Of a DNA stretch of 6,657 nt, positions 5,728-6,657 are shown piece after piece. Under the pieces are notes generated by a model that had not been told where the DNA came from, ran no database searches, and saw nothing but the letters and a program-made list of their open reading frames with translations. This stretch comes from Candidatus Njordarchaeota archaeon (GTDB taxonomy: Archaea > Thermoproteota > JANJXX01 > Panguiarchaeales > Panguiarchaeaceae), in assembly GCA_029855985.1 (NCBI GenBank), contig JAGSHR010000260.1, positions 1-6,657 of the forward strand, written 5' to 3'. Positions within the stretch are counted from its first letter, which is position 1; every line of letters begins with the position of its first letter. Position numbers and translations under genes: made by a program.

Positions 5728-5800
5728 GCCCCCCTCACAGTATCACTGGGACTGGGTGTTATACCTGGGATGACCAGTGATCTCCAAGGGGGGCAACAAC
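5728..5800 (+). ncRNA. Candidate single-hairpin H/ACA guide RNA (pseudouridylation guide)
   Basis: The segment folds as an archaeal H/ACA sRNA. The lower stem is 5728-5735 with 5787-5794 (8 bp, six G-C in a row). The guide pocket has a 6-nt left arm (5736-5741, CACAGT) and a 5-nt right arm (5782-5786, CTCCA). The upper stem is 5742-5749 with 5774-5781 (8 perfect bp). Above it, GA 5750-5751 faces GA 5772-5773, giving tandem sheared G-A pairs. A 3-nt bulge GAT (5769-5771) and a 6-bp cap stem (5752-5757 with 5763-5768, two G-U) over a 5-nt loop complete an L7Ae-type kink-turn. An ACA box at 5796-5798 lies 14 nt below the upper stem, the spacing the family requires. The hairpin (5728-5794) is about 60% GC in AT-rich surroundings. 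The predicted target is UGGAG-Psi-N-ACUGUG. I could not place it in rRNA from memory. A rival reading is a terminator hairpin for the minus-strand CBS gene. Confidence 0.8.
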
Positions 5801-5834
5801 TAATGGTAAATTGAGAAAATATGGATAAGTGGGT

Positions 5835-6653
5835 TTAACTTTCCAGAACTAATTTGGCTATATCTGTTTCTGTTGTAACTCCTATAACTCTTGGGTTCCC
5901 CTCGCTTGTAACTATACCTGTGCCCTTGAATTCCTTCTTTAAGAGTTTTTTGGATAACGTGTGAGTGTCGGTTTCGGGTGTAATAAAGAGTGGGTTAGCC
6001 ATTATATCCCCGAGAGTAATCTCTTTTAATAATTTTTCTGGGTGTTTGTGTTCGGGTTCTAAGAATAATTCTACTAGTTTCCTAGAGATTAGCCTTATAT
6101 CAACATGTCCAACTAATTCGCCATCATCTACAACAGGGAGTGTGCTTATTTTCTTTTCTCTCATCATCATCTCAGCGCCAGTAAGTTTCGTACCGACTGC
6201 TGCAGTTATTGGGTTTTCTGTCATAATTTCTTGTAGGGGTTTATTAACTATTAAATCTGTATGCTTTAGGAAGTCTCTCTTTGTTATTATCTTGTATTTA
6301 TCATCAATTTTGACGAGTAGGCTGGAGATGCCTTTATCTAACATTATTTTTACTGCGTTAACTACGCTTTCTTCACCACTTATGCTAATTGGGTTGGGTG
6401 TCATTAAACCTGATGCGAAGATGTGTGCTAGACGCTTTCTTCTCAATCTATCGGTTAGTATTCGAGTAAAGTCCTTTGTTGATATAATGCCTATTGGTTG
6501 ATCGTTGTCGTCAACAACCACAAGGTGCGTGTCCTTAAATTTGTCTAGTTTCCAAAATAACTCGGAGTACTGCTCATCCTTAGCTACTTTTATATATTCC
6601 CTAGCAATTTCCTTGACTTTCACTTGGTTAGGATCCAAATTATTCACTCTCAT
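5835..6653 (-). CDS. Four-CBS-domain protein (start close to window edge)
   Basis: CBS domains come in pairs (Bateman modules) that bind adenosine nucleotides or similar ligands and regulate partner proteins. The 272 residues are almost wholly four CBS repeats: about 12-70 (ending GIISTKDF), 80-132 (SGLMTPNPISI to KIITKRDF), 139-196 (LQEIMTENPITA to GHVDIRLI) and 212-270 (TLGDIMANPLFI to GVTTETDI). Repeats 1, 2 and 4 keep the S/T-x-x-D ribose/phosphate-binding pattern. Repeat 3 reads VDIRL and lacks it. No catalytic, DNA-binding or membrane domain is visible, so this is a stand-alone sensor of unknown partner. ATG 6653 is chosen because the first CBS begins about 11 residues later. The frame has no stop in the four remaining bases, so a longer upstream start outside the window cannot be excluded. 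Its 3' end faces the candidate guide RNA on the opposite strand. Confidence 0.88.
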   Translation of the reverse strand: MRVNNLDPNQVKVKEIAREYIKVAKDEQYSELFWKLDKFKDTHLVVVDDNDQPIGIISTKDFTRILTDRLRRKRLAHIFASGLMTPNPISISGEESVVNAVKIMLDKGISSLLVKIDDKYKIITKRDFLKHTDLIVNKPLQEIMTENPITAAVGTKLTGAEMMMREKKISTLPVVDDGELVGHVDIRLISRKLVELFLEPEHKHPEKLLKEITLGDIMANPLFITPETDTHTLSKKLLKKEFKGTGIVTSEGNPRVIGVTTETDIAKLVLES

Positions 6654-6657
6654 CAAA

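Noticed and set aside
5717..5794. The GC-rich hairpin as an intrinsic terminator of the CBS gene on the minus strand (T5 at 5718-5722 after the stem)
   Set aside because: Archaeal termination does not need a hairpin, and this does not explain the kink-turn, guide pocket and ACA spacing on the plus strand. It may act secondarily, so it is kept only as a rival reading.
5728..5794. tRNA or riboswitch in the same hairpin
   Set aside because: There is no cloverleaf or T-arm sequence. The element lies upstream of, not within, the likely leader of aIF2 alpha, and it reads correctly only in the divergent orientation.
5965..6501. Long plus-strand open frame inside the CBS gene
   Set aside because: Antisense to four clear CBS repeats; the Ser/Ile/Leu-rich translation is what reverse reading of that gene produces.

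Overview
The window is archaeal. It encodes NMD3, both the alpha and beta subunits of initiation factor aIF2, Nop10 of the archaeal/eukaryotic H/ACA particle, and a Get3/ArsA-type ATPase, on AT-rich DNA with TATA-like boxes close to start codons and a mix of Shine-Dalgarno-led and apparently leaderless starts. A TACK (Thermoproteota-like) lineage is my guess. The GC-rich RNA helices in AT-rich DNA hint at a thermophile. Species cannot be read from the sequence.

Layout: (1) 2-1541, plus strand: the 3' part of a tandem-SIS sugar-phosphate isomerase-like gene cut by the window edge, overlapping the start of nmd3. (2) 1538-1978, minus strand: aIF2 beta, convergent with nmd3 with interleaved stop codons, and with its own TATA-like element. 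(3) 2056-5673, minus strand: a compact cluster transcribed aIF2 alpha > nop10 > ArsA/Get3 ATPase > glycyl-tRNA synthetase, with gaps of about 12 nt, an 8-nt overlap, and 44 nt. (4) 5674-5834: an intergenic region holding a 20-bp inverted repeat with TATA-like cores facing both ways and, on the plus strand, a hairpin with the hallmarks of an archaeal H/ACA guide RNA. (5) 5835-6653, minus strand: a four-CBS-domain protein near the right edge.

How it fits together: most genes serve translation. NMD3 is a 60S-export/ribosome-assembly relative, aIF2 alpha and beta deliver initiator tRNA, GlyRS charges tRNA-Gly, and Nop10 is part of the RNA-guided pseudouridine synthase. The most interesting observation is the candidate H/ACA guide RNA at about 5728-5800. 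It has an 8-bp lower stem, a guide pocket, an 8-bp upper stem, a complete kink-turn and an ACA box exactly 14 nt below the pocket. It sits divergently beside the operon encoding Nop10, a protein that would bind such an RNA. Other points worth a look are a bacterial-type GlyRS in an archaeal cluster, an ArsA/Get3 ATPase whose CxxC is CxxS, and a lysine/arginine tail on aIF2 alpha. I see no defence system, mobile element or CRISPR array.
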